DNA from: Companilactobacillus futsaii JCM 17355
GTDB taxonomy: Bacteria; Bacillota; Bacilli; Lactobacillales; Lactobacillaceae
Length of the DNA stretch: 64,000 bases
Direction: 5' to 3'
Assembly (NCBI RefSeq): GCF_001435505.1
Contig: NZ_AZDO01000080.1
Span: 1-64,000, forward strand
In this document: one piece after another, positions 54,380 through 64,000 of the stretch
Numbering within the stretch: the stretch's first letter is position 1
Layout: each line of letters starts with the position of its first letter
The notes under the pieces: generated by a model
Database searches by the model: none
Seen by the model: the letters and a program-made list of their open reading frames with translations, nothing else
What the model was told of the DNA's origin: nothing
Program-made: the position numbers and the translations under genes

Positions 54380-55194
54380 TGAGTTTTAACCTATTAGCAT
54401 TAAATCCGATTGCGTTTAATCTGGGGGGATTACAAGTACATTGGTATGGCATCATCATTGCTTTGGGCGCCTTGGTTGGTGTTATTATGGCAATGCGTGA
54501 GGCTAAAAGACGTCATCTAGACCCAGATAATATTTTGGATTTAGTCTTGTATGGGGTACCGATTGCCTTAGTTGGTGCTCGATTGTATTATGTGATTTTT
54601 GAATTACCATTTTATTTAGCTAATCCAAGTGAGATCATTAAAATTTGGCACGGTGGAATTGCTATTTACGGTGGCTTAATCGCGGCCTTTATTGTGCTGT
54701 TAGTTTTGTGTAAAAAGAGAAGTATTTCTCCTTGGTTGATGCTAGATATTGCTGCACCATCGGTTTTACTTGGTCAAATCGTTGGTCGCTGGGGTAACTT
54801 TATGAATCAAGAAGCCTTTGGTGCCAAAACTAGTTTAGACTTTTTACAATCGTTGCATCTGCCACATTTCATCATTGAACAGATGTATATCAATGGGGCT
54901 TATCGCCAACCAACGTTTTTGTATGAATCGGTTGGAAACTTGATTGGTTTAATTTTGATTTTAGTTTTAAGAAATAGAAAACATCTTTTTAAACGTGGAG
55001 AAGTTTTTTTAGCTTATTTGATTTGGTATCCAGCGGTTCGATTTTTTGTCGAGGGGATGCGAACGGATAGTTTGTATATCTTACCTGGAGTTAGAGTTTC
55101 ACAAGTCCTATCATTAGTTTTATTCGTTGTTGCAATCGGTTTGTTTATTTATCGACGCAAACGACAAAAACAGCCTTGGTACAATGAATTGTGA
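54379..55194 (+). CDS. lgt: Lgt, prolipoprotein diacylglyceryl transferase
   Basis: 271 residues, seven membrane helices. The signature [17 protein letters not shown] is intact. It attaches diacylglycerol from PG to the lipobox cysteine of proteins such as PstS. Overlaps hprK by 1 base. Confidence 0.96.
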   Translation: MSFNLLALNPIAFNLGGLQVHWYGIIIALGALVGVIMAMREAKRRHLDPDNILDLVLYGVPIALVGARLYYVIFELPFYLANPSEIIKIWHGGIAIYGGLIAAFIVLLVLCKKRSISPWLMLDIAAPSVLLGQIVGRWGNFMNQEAFGAKTSLDFLQSLHLPHFIIEQMYINGAYRQPTFLYESVGNLIGLILILVLRNRKHLFKRGEVFLAYLIWYPAVRFFVEGMRTDSLYILPGVRVSQVLSLVLFVVAIGLFIYRRKRQKQPWYNEL

Positions 55195-55203
55195 GCAACT
55201 TAA

Positions 55204-55231
55204 TTGCCAAGTTGAAAAATAATGGTAATAT
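55204..55231 (+). promoter_or_regulatory. Possible promoter for trxB
   Basis: TTGCCA (55204-55209), 16 bases, TAATAT (55226-55231), 29 bases before trxB. Confidence 0.45.
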
Positions 55232-55259
55232 TTGTTGAGTAATAGGAGGTAATTCGACG

Positions 55260-56201
55260 ATGAAAACATATGATGTAGTAGTTATTGGTGCGGGACCTGG
55301 TGGTTTAACAGCTGCTCTATACGCTTCACGTGCTAATTTGTCAGTAATGATTCTTGATCGTGGTATTTATGGTGGCCAAATGAACAACACCGCCGCAATC
55401 GAAAATTATCCTGGCTTTGATTCAATTTTAGGACCAGACTTGAGTGAAAAGATGTATCAATCATCAACTCAATTTGGAGCTGACTTTGGTTATGGCGCTG
55501 TTGAATCAGTTGAAGGCAAAGGAAATGTCAAAATTATCCATACAGATGATGGTGATTATGAAACAAAGGCTTTGATTATTGCCACTGGTTCACAATACAA
55601 GAAGATTGGCGTACCTGGTGAGGAAGAATTATCAGGCCGTGGAGTATCTTACTGTGCTGTCTGTGATGGTGCATTCTTCAAAGGTCAAGACGTTGCTGTT
55701 ATCGGTGGTGGCGATTCTGCCGTTGAAGAGGGTATTTATTTAACACAATTAGCTAAGTCCGTAACAATTATTCACCGTCGTGATCAATTACGTGCCCAAA
55801 AGATTTTGCAAGATCGTGCATTTAAGAATGACAAGATCAAATTCGTTTGGAATGCTGACGTCAAAGAAATCACAAGTGAAGACGATAAGGTTTCTGGTGT
55901 ACGTTACATTGACAAGAAGACTGGTGAAGAACACGTTGTACCAGCTAAGGGTGCCTTTATCTATGTTGGTATCAAACCAATGACTGAACCATTCAAGGGC
56001 TTGGGTGTGCTTGATAAAGATGGTTGGATCGATACTAATGAACATATGGAGACAAAGGTTCCTGGAATCTTTGCTGTTGGTGACGTTAGAAAGAAAGACT
56101 TGCGTCAAGTTGCTATTGCTGTTGGTGAAGGTGGAATTGCTGGACAACAAGCTTACAACTATATTCAAGAGCTTTCTGATAGTGAAGTTTCAGCTAAGTA
56201 A
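55260..56201 (+). CDS. trxB: Thioredoxin reductase
   Basis: 313 residues. FAD-binding GAGPGGLTAA near the N-terminus, active-site dithiol SYCAVCDG, NADPH-binding GGGDSAVEE, and GIFAVGDVR. It keeps thioredoxin reduced; in relatives it is an Spx target. Strong AGGAGGT upstream. It is followed by a long terminator. Confidence 0.97.
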   Translation: MKTYDVVVIGAGPGGLTAALYASRANLSVMILDRGIYGGQMNNTAAIENYPGFDSILGPDLSEKMYQSSTQFGADFGYGAVESVEGKGNVKIIHTDDGDYETKALIIATGSQYKKIGVPGEEELSGRGVSYCAVCDGAFFKGQDVAVIGGGDSAVEEGIYLTQLAKSVTIIHRRDQLRAQKILQDRAFKNDKIKFVWNADVKEITSEDDKVSGVRYIDKKTGEEHVVPAKGAFIYVGIKPMTEPFKGLGVLDKDGWIDTNEHMETKVPGIFAVGDVRKKDLRQVAIAVGEGGIAGQQAYNYIQELSDSEVSAK

Positions 56202-56227
56202 TCATTTTATAAAAATTAATTAATTGA

Positions 56228-56272
56228 GGGTTATGCAAAGGAGAATTTATCTCTTTTACATAACCTTTTTTT
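56228..56272 (+). terminator. Terminator after trxB
   Basis: GGTTATG (56229-56235) pairs with CATAACC (56259-56265), with AAAGGAGA/TCTCTTTT inside, then seven T's. Confidence 0.87.
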
Positions 56273-56336
56273 AGTATTTGAGATTATAGTAATTATTTAA
56301 TAATTGAAAAATAATTTTTTTAAAAGTGGTTCCGTT

Positions 56337-56364
56337 TTGTACATGTTTAAACATATAGTATAAT
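56337..56364 (+). promoter_or_regulatory. Promoter with 12-bp palindromic operator for the small XRE gene
   Basis: TTGTAC (56337-56342), 16 bases, TATAAT (56359-56364). The spacer holds the perfect palindrome ATGTTTAAACAT (56343-56354), extended by TA on both sides across one mismatch. Autorepression is inferred. Confidence 0.65.
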
Positions 56365-56392
56365 ATGTATAAAAAGATAGGAAGTGATTCTT

Positions 56393-56647
56393 ATGCGTGA
56401 AGTAGTAAATAATAATATGGATCGTTTGATGAACGAATCCGGCTTTAATATTGCAAAAAATTTAAAGATCCTCAGAAGAGAAAAAAACGTTACTCAAAAA
56501 GAAGTCGCTCAACATTTAAATATTGATGTTACAACGTTATCTCACTATGAAACTGGTATTAGAATGCCAGATATCGATACTTTGATTGCTTTAGCTAGAT
56601 ACTATAATACGGATATCAACAGAATCATCAGTAGTGAAGCCTACTAA
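56393..56647 (+). CDS. Small XRE-family transcriptional regulator
   Basis: 84 residues, mostly HTH: KILRREKNVTQKEVAQHL, then TTLSHYETGIRMPDIDTL. No effector domain or membrane segment. ATG 56393 has AGGAAGTGA upstream; GTG 56384 would overlap it. It lies alone between trxB and pgcA. The target is unknown; the palindrome in its own promoter suggests self-control. Confidence 0.85.
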   Translation: MREVVNNNMDRLMNESGFNIAKNLKILRREKNVTQKEVAQHLNIDVTTLSHYETGIRMPDIDTLIALARYYNTDINRIISSEAY

Positions 56648-56714
56648 TTTGTAAATTTGAAGCACAATTTTAAGTCTCTTTTAAATTTTTATTGTTAAAG
56701 TTGTGTAAATCAAA

Positions 56715-56743
56715 TTTTAATAGTACTTTAGGATTGCTATAAT
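56715..56743 (+). promoter_or_regulatory. Promoter for pgcA
   Basis: Extended -10 TGCTATAAT (TATAAT at 56738-56743) with a weak TTTTAA at 17 bases upstream. Confidence 0.5.
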
Positions 56744-56779
56744 GACTATAGGTACTTACAAATTAGGAGGACGAAGTTA

Positions 56780-58498
56780 ATGTCTTGGCAAGATAATATG
56801 CAACAATGGCTCGACTACAAAGATTTAGATCCAGATATGAAACAACAGCTCAATGAGATGAAAAATGACTCAGAAGTAGCTGAAGAGGCTTTCTATGAAC
56901 CTATGGAATTCGGTACGGCCGGTATGCGTGGTTTGATTGGACCTGGTATTAACCGCATGAATATTTATACAGTTCGTCAAGCTACTGAAGGACTAGCATC
57001 ATTTATGGACACTTTGGACGAAGAAGTGAAGGCTCAAGGTGTAGCAATTAGTTACGATTCACGTTACTATTCACAAGATTTTGCTTACGAATCAGCTAAA
57101 GTTTTGGGTGTTCACGGAATTCACAGTTACGTCTTTGATAGTTTGAGACCAACCCCAGAATTATCTTTTGCTGTAAGAAGCTTGCACACTTATGCAGGAA
57201 TCATGATTACAGCAAGCCACAATCCTAAGCAATACAACGGTTTCAAAATTTACGGTCCAGATGGGGGACAAATGCCTCCAGCTGAGTCTGACAATATTAC
57301 TAGTTTTGCTCGTAAAGCTAGCAATCTCTTTAGCATCAAAGTTATGTCAGTACCACAATTGCGTGCTGACAAGTTGTTGACTTTGATTGGTGAAGATGTC
57401 GACTTGAATTATATGAAAAATCTCGAAACAGTTATCGTAAATCCTAAATTGATTGAAGATATTGGTGACAAGATGAAATTTGTTTATTCACCACTTCATG
57501 GAACAGGTAAGATGATTGCTCCAAGAATCTTCCAAAAATTAGGTTTCAAGAATTTCAATATGGTAACTGAACAGGCCATCCTTGATCCAGAGTTTGCGAC
57601 GACACCTTTCCCTAATCCGGAATTTGCGCAAACTTTTGATTTGGCTATCGAACGAGGTAAAAAGATCGGTGCTAATATTTTGATTGCCACTGATCCTGAT
57701 GCCGACCGTTTAGGAGCCGCAGTAAGACAACCGGATGGTTCTTATAAATTAATGACTGGTAATCAAATCGCCTCAGTTCTTTTGAACTATCTTTTGATGG
57801 CTAAAAAAGACTTGAATGATTTACCAGCTAACGGAGCAGTTGTGAAGTCAATTGTATCTTCAGAATTGGCTACAGCAATTGCTAATAAATATGATATTAA
57901 GATGTTCGACGTTTTGACAGGTTTTAAATACATTGCTGAAACAATTGAACAATTTGAAAATACAAACAGCCATGAGTTCCTCTTTGGCTTTGAAGAAAGC
58001 TACGGTTATCTAGTAAAACCTTTCGTTCGTGATAAAGATGCTATGCAATCAACTCTTTTGTTGGCTGAAGCAGCTGCTTATTATGAGTCAAAAGGCAAGA
58101 CAATCTATGATGCTCTAGAAGACCTTTACAAAGAATTTGGTTATTATCTTGAAAAGACAATTTCTAAGACTTTTGAAGGTATTTCTGGAAAGGATAAGAT
58201 GGCTCAAATCATGAAGACACTTCGTGAGGAAGGTATCGAGTCAATCAATGGCGTTAAAGTAGTTGAATCAATCGATTACTTAAACGACACTGACATTACA
58301 GCTAACGGTACTAAAGAAACTGGTCTACCAAAGGCCAACGTTTTGAAGTATGTTCTAGCTGACGATACTTGGGTTGCTGCTAGACCATCAGGAACTGAAC
58401 CTAAAATGAAGTTCTACATTGGTGTAAAGAGTGACACTGAAGATGGTGCTGCTAAGAAACTAGCTGAATTTGCTAAAGAAATTGAAGGCTGGGAATAA
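56780..58498 (+). CDS. pgcA: Phospho-sugar mutase (phosphoglucomutase PgcA)
   Basis: 572 residues, four-domain alpha-D-phosphohexomutase. Active-site serine in TASHNPKQYNG, metal loop DPDADRLG, sugar-binding GFEESYGYL and phosphate-binding RPSGTEPKMK. It interconverts glucose-6-P and glucose-1-P, feeding UDP-glucose for glycolipids and teichoic acids. GGAGG upstream; own terminator. Confidence 0.93.
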   Translation: MSWQDNMQQWLDYKDLDPDMKQQLNEMKNDSEVAEEAFYEPMEFGTAGMRGLIGPGINRMNIYTVRQATEGLASFMDTLDEEVKAQGVAISYDSRYYSQDFAYESAKVLGVHGIHSYVFDSLRPTPELSFAVRSLHTYAGIMITASHNPKQYNGFKIYGPDGGQMPPAESDNITSFARKASNLFSIKVMSVPQLRADKLLTLIGEDVDLNYMKNLETVIVNPKLIEDIGDKMKFVYSPLHGTGKMIAPRIFQKLGFKNFNMVTEQAILDPEFATTPFPNPEFAQTFDLAIERGKKIGANILIATDPDADRLGAAVRQPDGSYKLMTGNQIASVLLNYLLMAKKDLNDLPANGAVVKSIVSSELATAIANKYDIKMFDVLTGFKYIAETIEQFENTNSHEFLFGFEESYGYLVKPFVRDKDAMQSTLLLAEAAAYYESKGKTIYDALEDLYKEFGYYLEKTISKTFEGISGKDKMAQIMKTLREEGIESINGVKVVESIDYLNDTDITANGTKETGLPKANVLKYVLADDTWVAARPSGTEPKMKFYIGVKSDTEDGAAKKLAEFAKEIEGWE

Positions 58499-58505
58499 AT
58501 AAATT

Positions 58506-58547
58506 AGACCTTGTTAGGGAAATGTAATCCTAATGAGGTCTTTTTTT
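58506..58547 (+). terminator. Terminator after pgcA
   Basis: AGACCTTGTTAGG pairs with CCTAATGAGGTCT (13 bp including G-U), then seven T's. Confidence 0.88.
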
Positions 58548-58560
58548 CGTTTTATCCACG

Positions 58561-58589
58561 TTACAGTCGTTTGTCAATTGCGATATAAT
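58561..58589 (+). promoter_or_regulatory. Promoter for the phosphodiesterase gene
   Basis: TTACAG (58561-58566), 17 bases, TATAAT (58584-58589), 35 bases before the TTG start. Confidence 0.6.
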
Positions 58590-58623
58590 ACTTTAATGTA
58601 CTTTGTGAAAAGGGGAAATCAAA

Positions 58624-59915
58624 TTGTCTACAAATCAACATTTAGTAATTATTTCGTTAGATTCATTGGGTTTTAACGATATTAATGAACATCAATCAGA
58701 ACTTCCAACATTAAATAAATTAGTTAATGGAGGAACTTGGGTCAAAGAAGTTAGTGGGATTTATCCAACTTTGACTTATCCTTCACATACGACCATCATT
58801 ACTGGTCAATATCCGAATGTTCATGGAATTGTTAATAATACCAAGATTCAAACGACACGTCGTTCCCCAGATTGGTATTGGTATCAAAAAGATGTTCAAG
58901 TACCAACACTTTATGATTTAGCTCACAAAAATAAAATGAAAACGGCAGCTTTTTTGTGGCCGGTAACTGCTGGTAGTAAAATCACTTACAACTTAGCAGA
59001 AATTTTTCCTAATCGGATTTGGACTAATCAAGTTTTGGTATCTTTGAGAGCTAGTTCACCATTATTTATTTTGGAAATGGATAAAAAGTACGGTAAATTA
59101 CGGAATGGCATTAAACAACCACAACTGGATGAATTTATTACAGCTTGTGCAGTCGATACGATCAAGAATAAGAAACCTAATTTAACTTTATTGCATCTCG
59201 TAGACATGGACAGTATGCGTCATCGCTATGGCGTTCGTTCTGATGAAGCATGGAAGCTTTACATCGACTAGATAATCACGTTAAACAAGTTGTTGATGCC
59301 ACTGAAGCAGCAGGGACTTTTGAGGATACTAATTTTGTGATCTTGGGCGACCATTATCAAATAAATGTTGATAAGATGATTCATTTGAATACCTTATTTG
59401 CTAAACGTGGCTGGTTATCAGGAAATCCTGATCAAACGATTAAAAAAGATTGGTCTGTTTTGGCAAAGACTTGTGATGGTTCAACCTATATTTATACAAG
59501 AAACTTCAGTCAAATCAAACGTTTACGTGAAGTGATCTCTGGAGTAGAAGGTATTGAGAGGATTTATTCTAGTGAAGAAGCCATTGCTCGAGGAGCTGAC
59601 CCTAAGTGTACTTTGATGGTTGAAGCCAAAGCTGGTTATTATTTTACTGACGAAAGTAGCCGTTCTAATGTTGTGGAAAAAGTCAGACCGGAAATGATGG
59701 GACACCCTGACCGTTATCGAGGGGTTCACGGTTATGATCCATTAAAACCTGGTTATAAAACGACAATTATTTTTAATGGACCAATGATCAAAGAAAATCA
59801 AACGATTGATGGGGCCAAATTAGTCGATGAAGCACCTACTTTTGCTAAATTATTGGGATTGAAATTCCCTGAACCATTGGCTGGAAGTGCTATCGAGGGG
59901 ATTTTTAAAGATTAG
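58624..59915 (+). pseudogene. Alkaline phosphatase/nucleotide pyrophosphatase family protein, frameshifted
   Basis: Two frames together match a type-I phosphodiesterase of about 430 residues. The first (58624-59271, TTG start after AGGGGAAA) holds ISLDSLG, the nucleophile region YPTLTYPSHTTIITGQYP and HLVDMDSMRH. The second (to 59915) starts in mid-domain with RLDNHVKQ and holds ILGDHYQ, HGYDP and the end LAGSAIEGIF. Adding one A in TGGAAGCT near 59254 joins them as DEAWK-ALHRLDNH. The second frame has no ribosome binding site. It is either a fresh one-base deletion or a sequencing error; the metal ligands are split between the two halves, so as it stands it should be inactive. Confidence 0.8.
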
Positions 59916-59929
59916 AATTGAGGGAATTT

Positions 59930-61171
59930 ATGAGATTCAATAAAAAACAGTGGAGCTGGATTTTTTATGATTGGGCTAATTCCGGCTATGGAATTATTGT
60001 TACTACAGCAGTTTTGCCGGTTTATTTTAAATCAGTAGCTCAAAATTCAGGGGTATCACAAGCTAATGCGACAGCTTTTTGGGGTTATGCCAATAGTTTT
60101 GGGACTTTGATAGTTTCCATTTTGGCACCAGTTTTAGGAGCTTTGGCCGATTATCCACATCACAAAAAGAAATTATTGACTAGCTTTTCATTTTTAGGAA
60201 TTTTAATGACATTTGGATTAGCATTACTACCACCTAATCAATGGCAAATATTATTGGCTGTGTATATCCTGTCGATAATTGGTTATTCGGCGGGAAACTT
60301 ATTCTACGATAGTTTTTTGACCGATGTGGCTGATAACTCACGAATGGATTCATTATCGTCAAATGGGTACGCTTATGGATATTTGGGTGGAGTTTTGGCA
60401 TTTCTATTATTTCTCGTACTGCAATTGACAAGTGGTTTTGGGATGTTGTCTAGTTACGGTGTTGCTCGCTGGAGTTTCTTCTTAGCAGCAGTTTGGTGGT
60501 TGATATTTTTCATTCCATTATTGAAAAACGTTCAACAAGTTTACTCATTACCAGAAAATCCTCATCCAATTACTTCGAGTTTTAAGCGTGTCTGGGAAAC
60601 CATTACTCATTTGCGTAAATATAAAGCTGCTGCCTGGTTCTTAGTAGCGTACTTCTTCTATATTGATGGAGTTGATACGATTTTTACGATGGCAACCTCA
60701 ATCGGAATGGATATGGGTATTACGACGACGACTTTGATGTTAGTTTTGTTAGTTGTTCAATTAGTCGCTTTTCCATTCTCCATTTTGTATGGTTGGATAG
60801 CCAATCATTTTTCTGCTCGAAAAGGAATTTTATTAGCAATTATTTTGTATTTTGGAATTTGTTTATATGCTTTGAAGTTAGAAACAGCAAAGGATTTCTG
60901 GATTTTAGCTGTTCTAGTAGGAACTAGTCAAGGTGGTATCCAGGCTTTGAGTAGATCTTATTTTGGTAAATTGATTCCGAAGGATTCTGGTAGTGAATTC
61001 TTTGGCTTCTATAACATTTTAGGTAAATTTTCAGCTGTTCTAGGACCAGTTTTAGTTGGTATTGTGACGCAATTTACTGGCAAATCAACGATTGGAGCCG
61101 CTTCATTGAGTGCCTTGTTCCTAGTTGGTTTGGTGATTTTTTTGATGTTGCCACGATTAACAAAGGAATAG
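59930..61171 (+). CDS. MFS transporter, UMF1/Atg22-like family
   Basis: 413 residues, about 11-12 membrane helices. It opens with KKQWSWIFYDWANSGYG, the UMF1/Atg22 signature, and has FYDSFLTDVA and GTSQGGIQALSRSYFGKLIP later. The substrate is unknown; relatives export amino acids in yeast. ATG 59930 has TTGAGGGAATTT upstream; it follows the broken phosphodiesterase by 14 bases and was probably co-transcribed. Confidence 0.85.
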   Translation: MRFNKKQWSWIFYDWANSGYGIIVTTAVLPVYFKSVAQNSGVSQANATAFWGYANSFGTLIVSILAPVLGALADYPHHKKKLLTSFSFLGILMTFGLALLPPNQWQILLAVYILSIIGYSAGNLFYDSFLTDVADNSRMDSLSSNGYAYGYLGGVLAFLLFLVLQLTSGFGMLSSYGVARWSFFLAAVWWLIFFIPLLKNVQQVYSLPENPHPITSSFKRVWETITHLRKYKAAAWFLVAYFFYIDGVDTIFTMATSIGMDMGITTTTLMLVLLVVQLVAFPFSILYGWIANHFSARKGILLAIILYFGICLYALKLETAKDFWILAVLVGTSQGGIQALSRSYFGKLIPKDSGSEFFGFYNILGKFSAVLGPVLVGIVTQFTGKSTIGAASLSALFLVGLVIFLMLPRLTKE

Positions 61172-61183
61172 GTAAATCTATGG

Positions 61184-61209
61184 CGAAAATATGTTCGCTA
61201 TGGTACTAT
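61184..61209. promoter_or_regulatory. LexA-type SOS box and extended -10 upstream of uvrB
   Basis: Minus-strand CGAACATATTTTCG (61184-61197) differs by one base from CGAACATATGTTCG. TGGTACTAT (extended -10, TACTAT 61204-61209) follows at once, with TGGCGA as a poor -35, so the box lies in the spacer. Confidence 0.65.
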
Positions 61210-61239
61210 AGAGCCAGCGAAATATGCCTGACATTAATT

Positions 61240-61274
61240 ACATCTAATTCATGTGCGAGTTAGATGTATTTTTT
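61240..61274 (+). terminator. Terminator-like hairpin before uvrB
   Basis: ACATCTAA (61240-61247), 12-base loop, TTAGATGT (61260-61267), then ATTTTTT. It lies downstream of the SOS promoter and 23 bases upstream of uvrB, so it may act as an attenuator in addition to ending the MFS transcript. Confidence 0.7.
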
Positions 61275-61296
61275 AGCTTAAAGGGGGACTGACGGC

Positions 61297-63303
61297 GTGA
61301 TAGATAGAGTTACTGATAATAAATTTGATTTGGTTTCTAAATACTCTCCAGCCGGAGATCAAGGCCAAGCAATTGATACTATCACTAAAGATTTTAAAAA
61401 AGGTGATAAGGAAGTAATTTTGGAAGGTGCCACTGGTACTGGTAAGACTTTCACGATGGCTAATGTTATTAAAAATCTTAATAAACCAACATTAATTATT
61501 TCTCACAATAAGACTTTAGCAGGTCAGCTTTATGGTGAAATGAAAGAGTTTTTCCCAAATAATGCGGTAGAATATTTTGTCAGTTATTATGATTATTACC
61601 AACCTGAGGCTTATGTACCATCTAGTGATACATACATTGAAAAGGATTCTAGTATCAACGATGAAATTGATAAATTGCGTCACTCGGCAACTAGTTCATT
61701 ACTAGAACGCAATGATGTAATTGTGGTCGCTTCAGTATCTTGTATTTTTGGATTAGGTGATCCACGAGAATACGCTGACAGCATTATTTCTTTACGTGTT
61801 GGTCAAGAAATTGCTCGTGATGAGTTATTAGAAGAACTAGTCGAAAATCAATTTGAAAGAAATGACATTGACTTCCAACGTGGTAGATTTCGAGTACGTG
61901 GAGATGTTGTGGATATCTTCCCAGCTTCACGTGATGATAATGCTATTCGTGTGGAGTTTTTTGGCGATGAAATTGACCGAATCATTGAAATGGATGCTTT
62001 GACTGGTGAAGTTAAAGGTCAGATGGATCATATCGGGATTTTTCCAGCTACTCACTTTATGATCAGTGATTCTAAGATGGAAGAAGCTCTCAAAAGAATC
62101 AAAGATGAAATGGATCAACAAGTAGCTAAATTTACTAAAGAAGGTAAATTACTTGAAGCCCAACGTATTAAGCAAAGAACTGAATATGACATCGAAATGA
62201 TGCGCGAAATGGGGTATACTTCCGGAATTGAGAATTATTCTCGTCATATGGAAGGTCGTGCTGAAGGGGAACCTCCATTTACATTGCTAGATTTCTTCCC
62301 CAAAGATTTTAATATTATGATTGATGAATCTCACGTTACCATGCCCCAGATTCGTGGAATGTACAATGGGGACCGTGCAAGAAAGCAACAATTAGTCGAT
62401 TATGGTTTCCGTTTACCTAGTGCTTTGGATAACCGTCCACTTAAACTAGAAGAGTTTGAAAAACACGTTAACCGGATCCTTTATGTTTCAGCTACACCTG
62501 GTCCTTATGAATTAGAAAGAACTGATCATAAAGCTGAGCAGATCATTCGTCCAACTGGGTTGCTTGATCCTAAAATTGAAGTTCGTCCTATCATGGGACA
62601 AATTGACGACTTGGTAGCGGAAATAAATGACCGTGTAGCTAAACATGAGAGAGTCTTTGTCACTACTTTGACGAAAAAAATGGCCGAAGATTTGACTGAT
62701 TATTTCAAGGACTTAGGTATCAAAGTCAGATATTTGCATAGTGATGTTAAGACTTTGGAAAGATCAAAGATCATTCGTGATTTGCGTTTAGGTAAGTTTG
62801 ATGTCTTGATTGGTATCAATTTATTGCGTGAAGGTATCGATGTTCCTGAAGTTTCTCTGATTGCTATTCTTGATGCTGACAAGGAAGGTTTCTTGAGAGC
62901 TGAGCGTTCACTAGTTCAAATCATTGGACGTGCTTCCAGAAATGAACATGGTAAAGTTATTATGTATGCTGATTCTATTACAGATTCCATGCGTGGAGCA
63001 ATTGATGCCACAGCTCGTCGTCGTAGATTACAGAAGAAATTTAATGAAGAGCATGGTATTACTCCAAAAACAATTGTTAAGCCAATCAGGGATGCTATTT
63101 CGATGTTCCAGAAGGTTGATAATACTTCATCAGAGACAGAAAAGATCGACGATGATATCGACTTTAAGGATATGAGTAAGAAGGATCAAAAAGAACTTCT
63201 TGCCAATCTAAAAGAACAAATGGAATCAGCTGCCAAGAAGCTCGACTTTGAAGCCGCAGCTAATTTACGTGACACGATTTTAGAGTTAAAGGCGGAAATG
63301 TAA
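61297..63303 (+). CDS. uvrB: UvrB, excinuclease ABC subunit B
   Basis: 668 residues. Walker A GATGTGKT at 44-51, beta-hairpin region [12 protein letters not shown], helicase motifs DESHVTMPQ and [12 protein letters not shown], and the C-terminal UVR domain ([15 protein letters not shown]). It verifies damage and loads UvrC. GTG 61297 with AAAGGGGG upstream. The uvrA start lies 5 bases after its stop. Confidence 0.97.
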   Translation: MIDRVTDNKFDLVSKYSPAGDQGQAIDTITKDFKKGDKEVILEGATGTGKTFTMANVIKNLNKPTLIISHNKTLAGQLYGEMKEFFPNNAVEYFVSYYDYYQPEAYVPSSDTYIEKDSSINDEIDKLRHSATSSLLERNDVIVVASVSCIFGLGDPREYADSIISLRVGQEIARDELLEELVENQFERNDIDFQRGRFRVRGDVVDIFPASRDDNAIRVEFFGDEIDRIIEMDALTGEVKGQMDHIGIFPATHFMISDSKMEEALKRIKDEMDQQVAKFTKEGKLLEAQRIKQRTEYDIEMMREMGYTSGIENYSRHMEGRAEGEPPFTLLDFFPKDFNIMIDESHVTMPQIRGMYNGDRARKQQLVDYGFRLPSALDNRPLKLEEFEKHVNRILYVSATPGPYELERTDHKAEQIIRPTGLLDPKIEVRPIMGQIDDLVAEINDRVAKHERVFVTTLTKKMAEDLTDYFKDLGIKVRYLHSDVKTLERSKIIRDLRLGKFDVLIGINLLREGIDVPEVSLIAILDADKEGFLRAERSLVQIIGRASRNEHGKVIMYADSITDSMRGAIDATARRRRLQKKFNEEHGITPKTIVKPIRDAISMFQKVDNTSSETEKIDDDIDFKDMSKKDQKELLANLKEQMESAAKKLDFEAAANLRDTILELKAEM

Positions 63304-63308
63304 TTAAT

Positions 63309-64000
63309 ATGTTAAATGATAAAATTGTAATTCATGGTGCACGTGCGCACAATTTGAAAGATGTTGACGTGACGATTCCTCGTGATAAATTAGTCGTTGT
63401 GACTGGTTTATCTGGTTCAGGGAAGAGTTCTTTAGCTTTTGATACTTTGTATGCTGAAGGCCAAAGGCGTTACGTTGAAAGTCTTTCATCGTATGCTCGA
63501 CAATTTTTAGGTCAAATGGATAAACCGGATGTTGATTCAATTGATGGATTGAGTCCAGCTATTTCGATTGACCAAAAAACTACTTCCAAAAACCCTCGTT
63601 CAACCGTTGGTACCGTTACAGAAATTAACGATTATCTTCGTTTGTTGTGGGCTCGTGTAGGTACACCAATTTGTCCTAATGATGGGACCAAAATTACTAG
63701 TCAATCAGCCCAACAAATGGTTGATGCTATTTTAAAATTAGGTGATAGAACTAAACTACAAATTTTGTCACCAGTTGTGCGTTCAAAACGTGGACAACAC
63801 AAAAAAGCCTTGAATCAAATTAAGAAACAAGGTTATGTCAGAGTTCGAGTTGATGGTGAGACTCGTGATATTGCTGAAGATATCGAACTAGATAAGAATA
63901 AAAAACACAGTATTGACGTTGTCGTTGACCGTATCGTAATCAATGACCACATTAAATCTCGTTTGTTTGATTCAGTTGAAGCAGCTTTGAGACTATCCGA
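63309..64000 (+). CDS. uvrA: UvrA, excinuclease ABC subunit A (5' part, runs off the window)
   Basis: The first 230 codons are visible. ATG 63309 follows GGCGGAA at the end of uvrB. It opens with [16 protein letters not shown], Walker [27 protein letters not shown] and [19 protein letters not shown], all conserved in UvrA. The zinc-finger, second ATPase and C-terminus lie outside. It recognises DNA lesions with UvrB. No break is seen in the visible part. Confidence 0.95.
   Translation, partial: MLNDKIVIHGARAHNLKDVDVTIPRDKLVVVTGLSGSGKSSLAFDTLYAEGQRRYVESLSSYARQFLGQMDKPDVDSIDGLSPAISIDQKTTSKNPRSTVGTVTEINDYLRLLWARVGTPICPNDGTKITSQSAQQMVDAILKLGDRTKLQILSPVVRSKRGQHKKALNQIKKQGYVRVRVDGETRDIAEDIELDKNKKHSIDVVVDRIVINDHIKSRLFDSVEAALRLS

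Overview
The window is an AT-rich, gene-dense Firmicutes chromosome segment. The gene orders spx-mecA-coiA-yjbH-relQ-nadK-rluD-mgtE, ftsK-ymfF-ymfH-ymfI-ymfM-pgsA-cinA-recA-rny-tagO, comFA-comFC-hpf-secA-prfB-phoPR-pst and hprK-lgt-trxB-pgcA-uvrB-uvrA are those of Lactobacillaceae. Protein flavour suggests Companilactobacillus or a close relative, but this is inference from memory, not a search. I see no rRNA, tRNA, prophage, insertion sequence or CRISPR array. No gap between genes exceeds 300 bases.

Layout. 1-8.4 kb is accessory: a CPH-type copper ATPase (CopB), a lone ribbon-helix-helix antitoxin-like protein, a BceRS-BceAB peptide sensing/detoxification module, a small unknown protein and an MBL-fold hydrolase. 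8.5-20.3 kb is the redox/proteolysis/competence block: Spx, the adaptors MecA and YjbH, CoiA, the small alarmone synthetase RelQ, NAD kinase, an RluD-family pseudouridine synthase and MgtE. Two large secreted surface proteins are set into this block. One is a BspA-type repeat protein broken by a 22-bp tandem duplication; the other is a Big2-containing protein. Both share a divergent WxL-like C-terminal domain. 20.3-24.2 kb holds CutC, UppP, a lactonase-like protein and an AI-2E family permease. 24.2-37.3 kb holds trmL with a structured leader, a DUF1149-like gene, ftsK, the M16 protease/EF-P-modification pair with ymfI, a RodZ-like protein, pgsA, a standalone CinA C-terminal domain, recA, rny and tagO. 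37.4-45.3 kb holds a membrane-tethered XRE protein, yigZ, comFA/comFC, hpf, secA and prfB with its programmed +1 frameshift. 45.3-52.7 kb is phosphate control and uptake (PhoP-PhoR, PstS-C-A-B-B, PhoU). 52.7-64 kb holds pspC/yvlD, hprK, lgt, trxB, a small XRE regulator, pgcA, a frameshifted phosphodiesterase, an MFS permease, uvrB and the start of uvrA.

Regulation visible in the DNA links these blocks. LexA-type SOS boxes precede recA and uvrB. A perfect cre (CcpA) site covers the -35 of hpf. A PhoP-type direct repeat precedes pstS. A 12-bp palindrome sits between the -35 and -10 of the small XRE gene. trmL has a long leader ending in a terminator. Several convergent gene pairs share bidirectional terminators whose stems include stop codons.

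Most promising for follow-up: the 22-bp duplication whose loss would restore an 870-residue surface protein (possible phase switch); the trmL leader with a 28-codon reading frame running through its terminator; the terminator between the SOS promoter and uvrB; and the cre-controlled hibernation factor. I found no clear wholly new multi-gene system.
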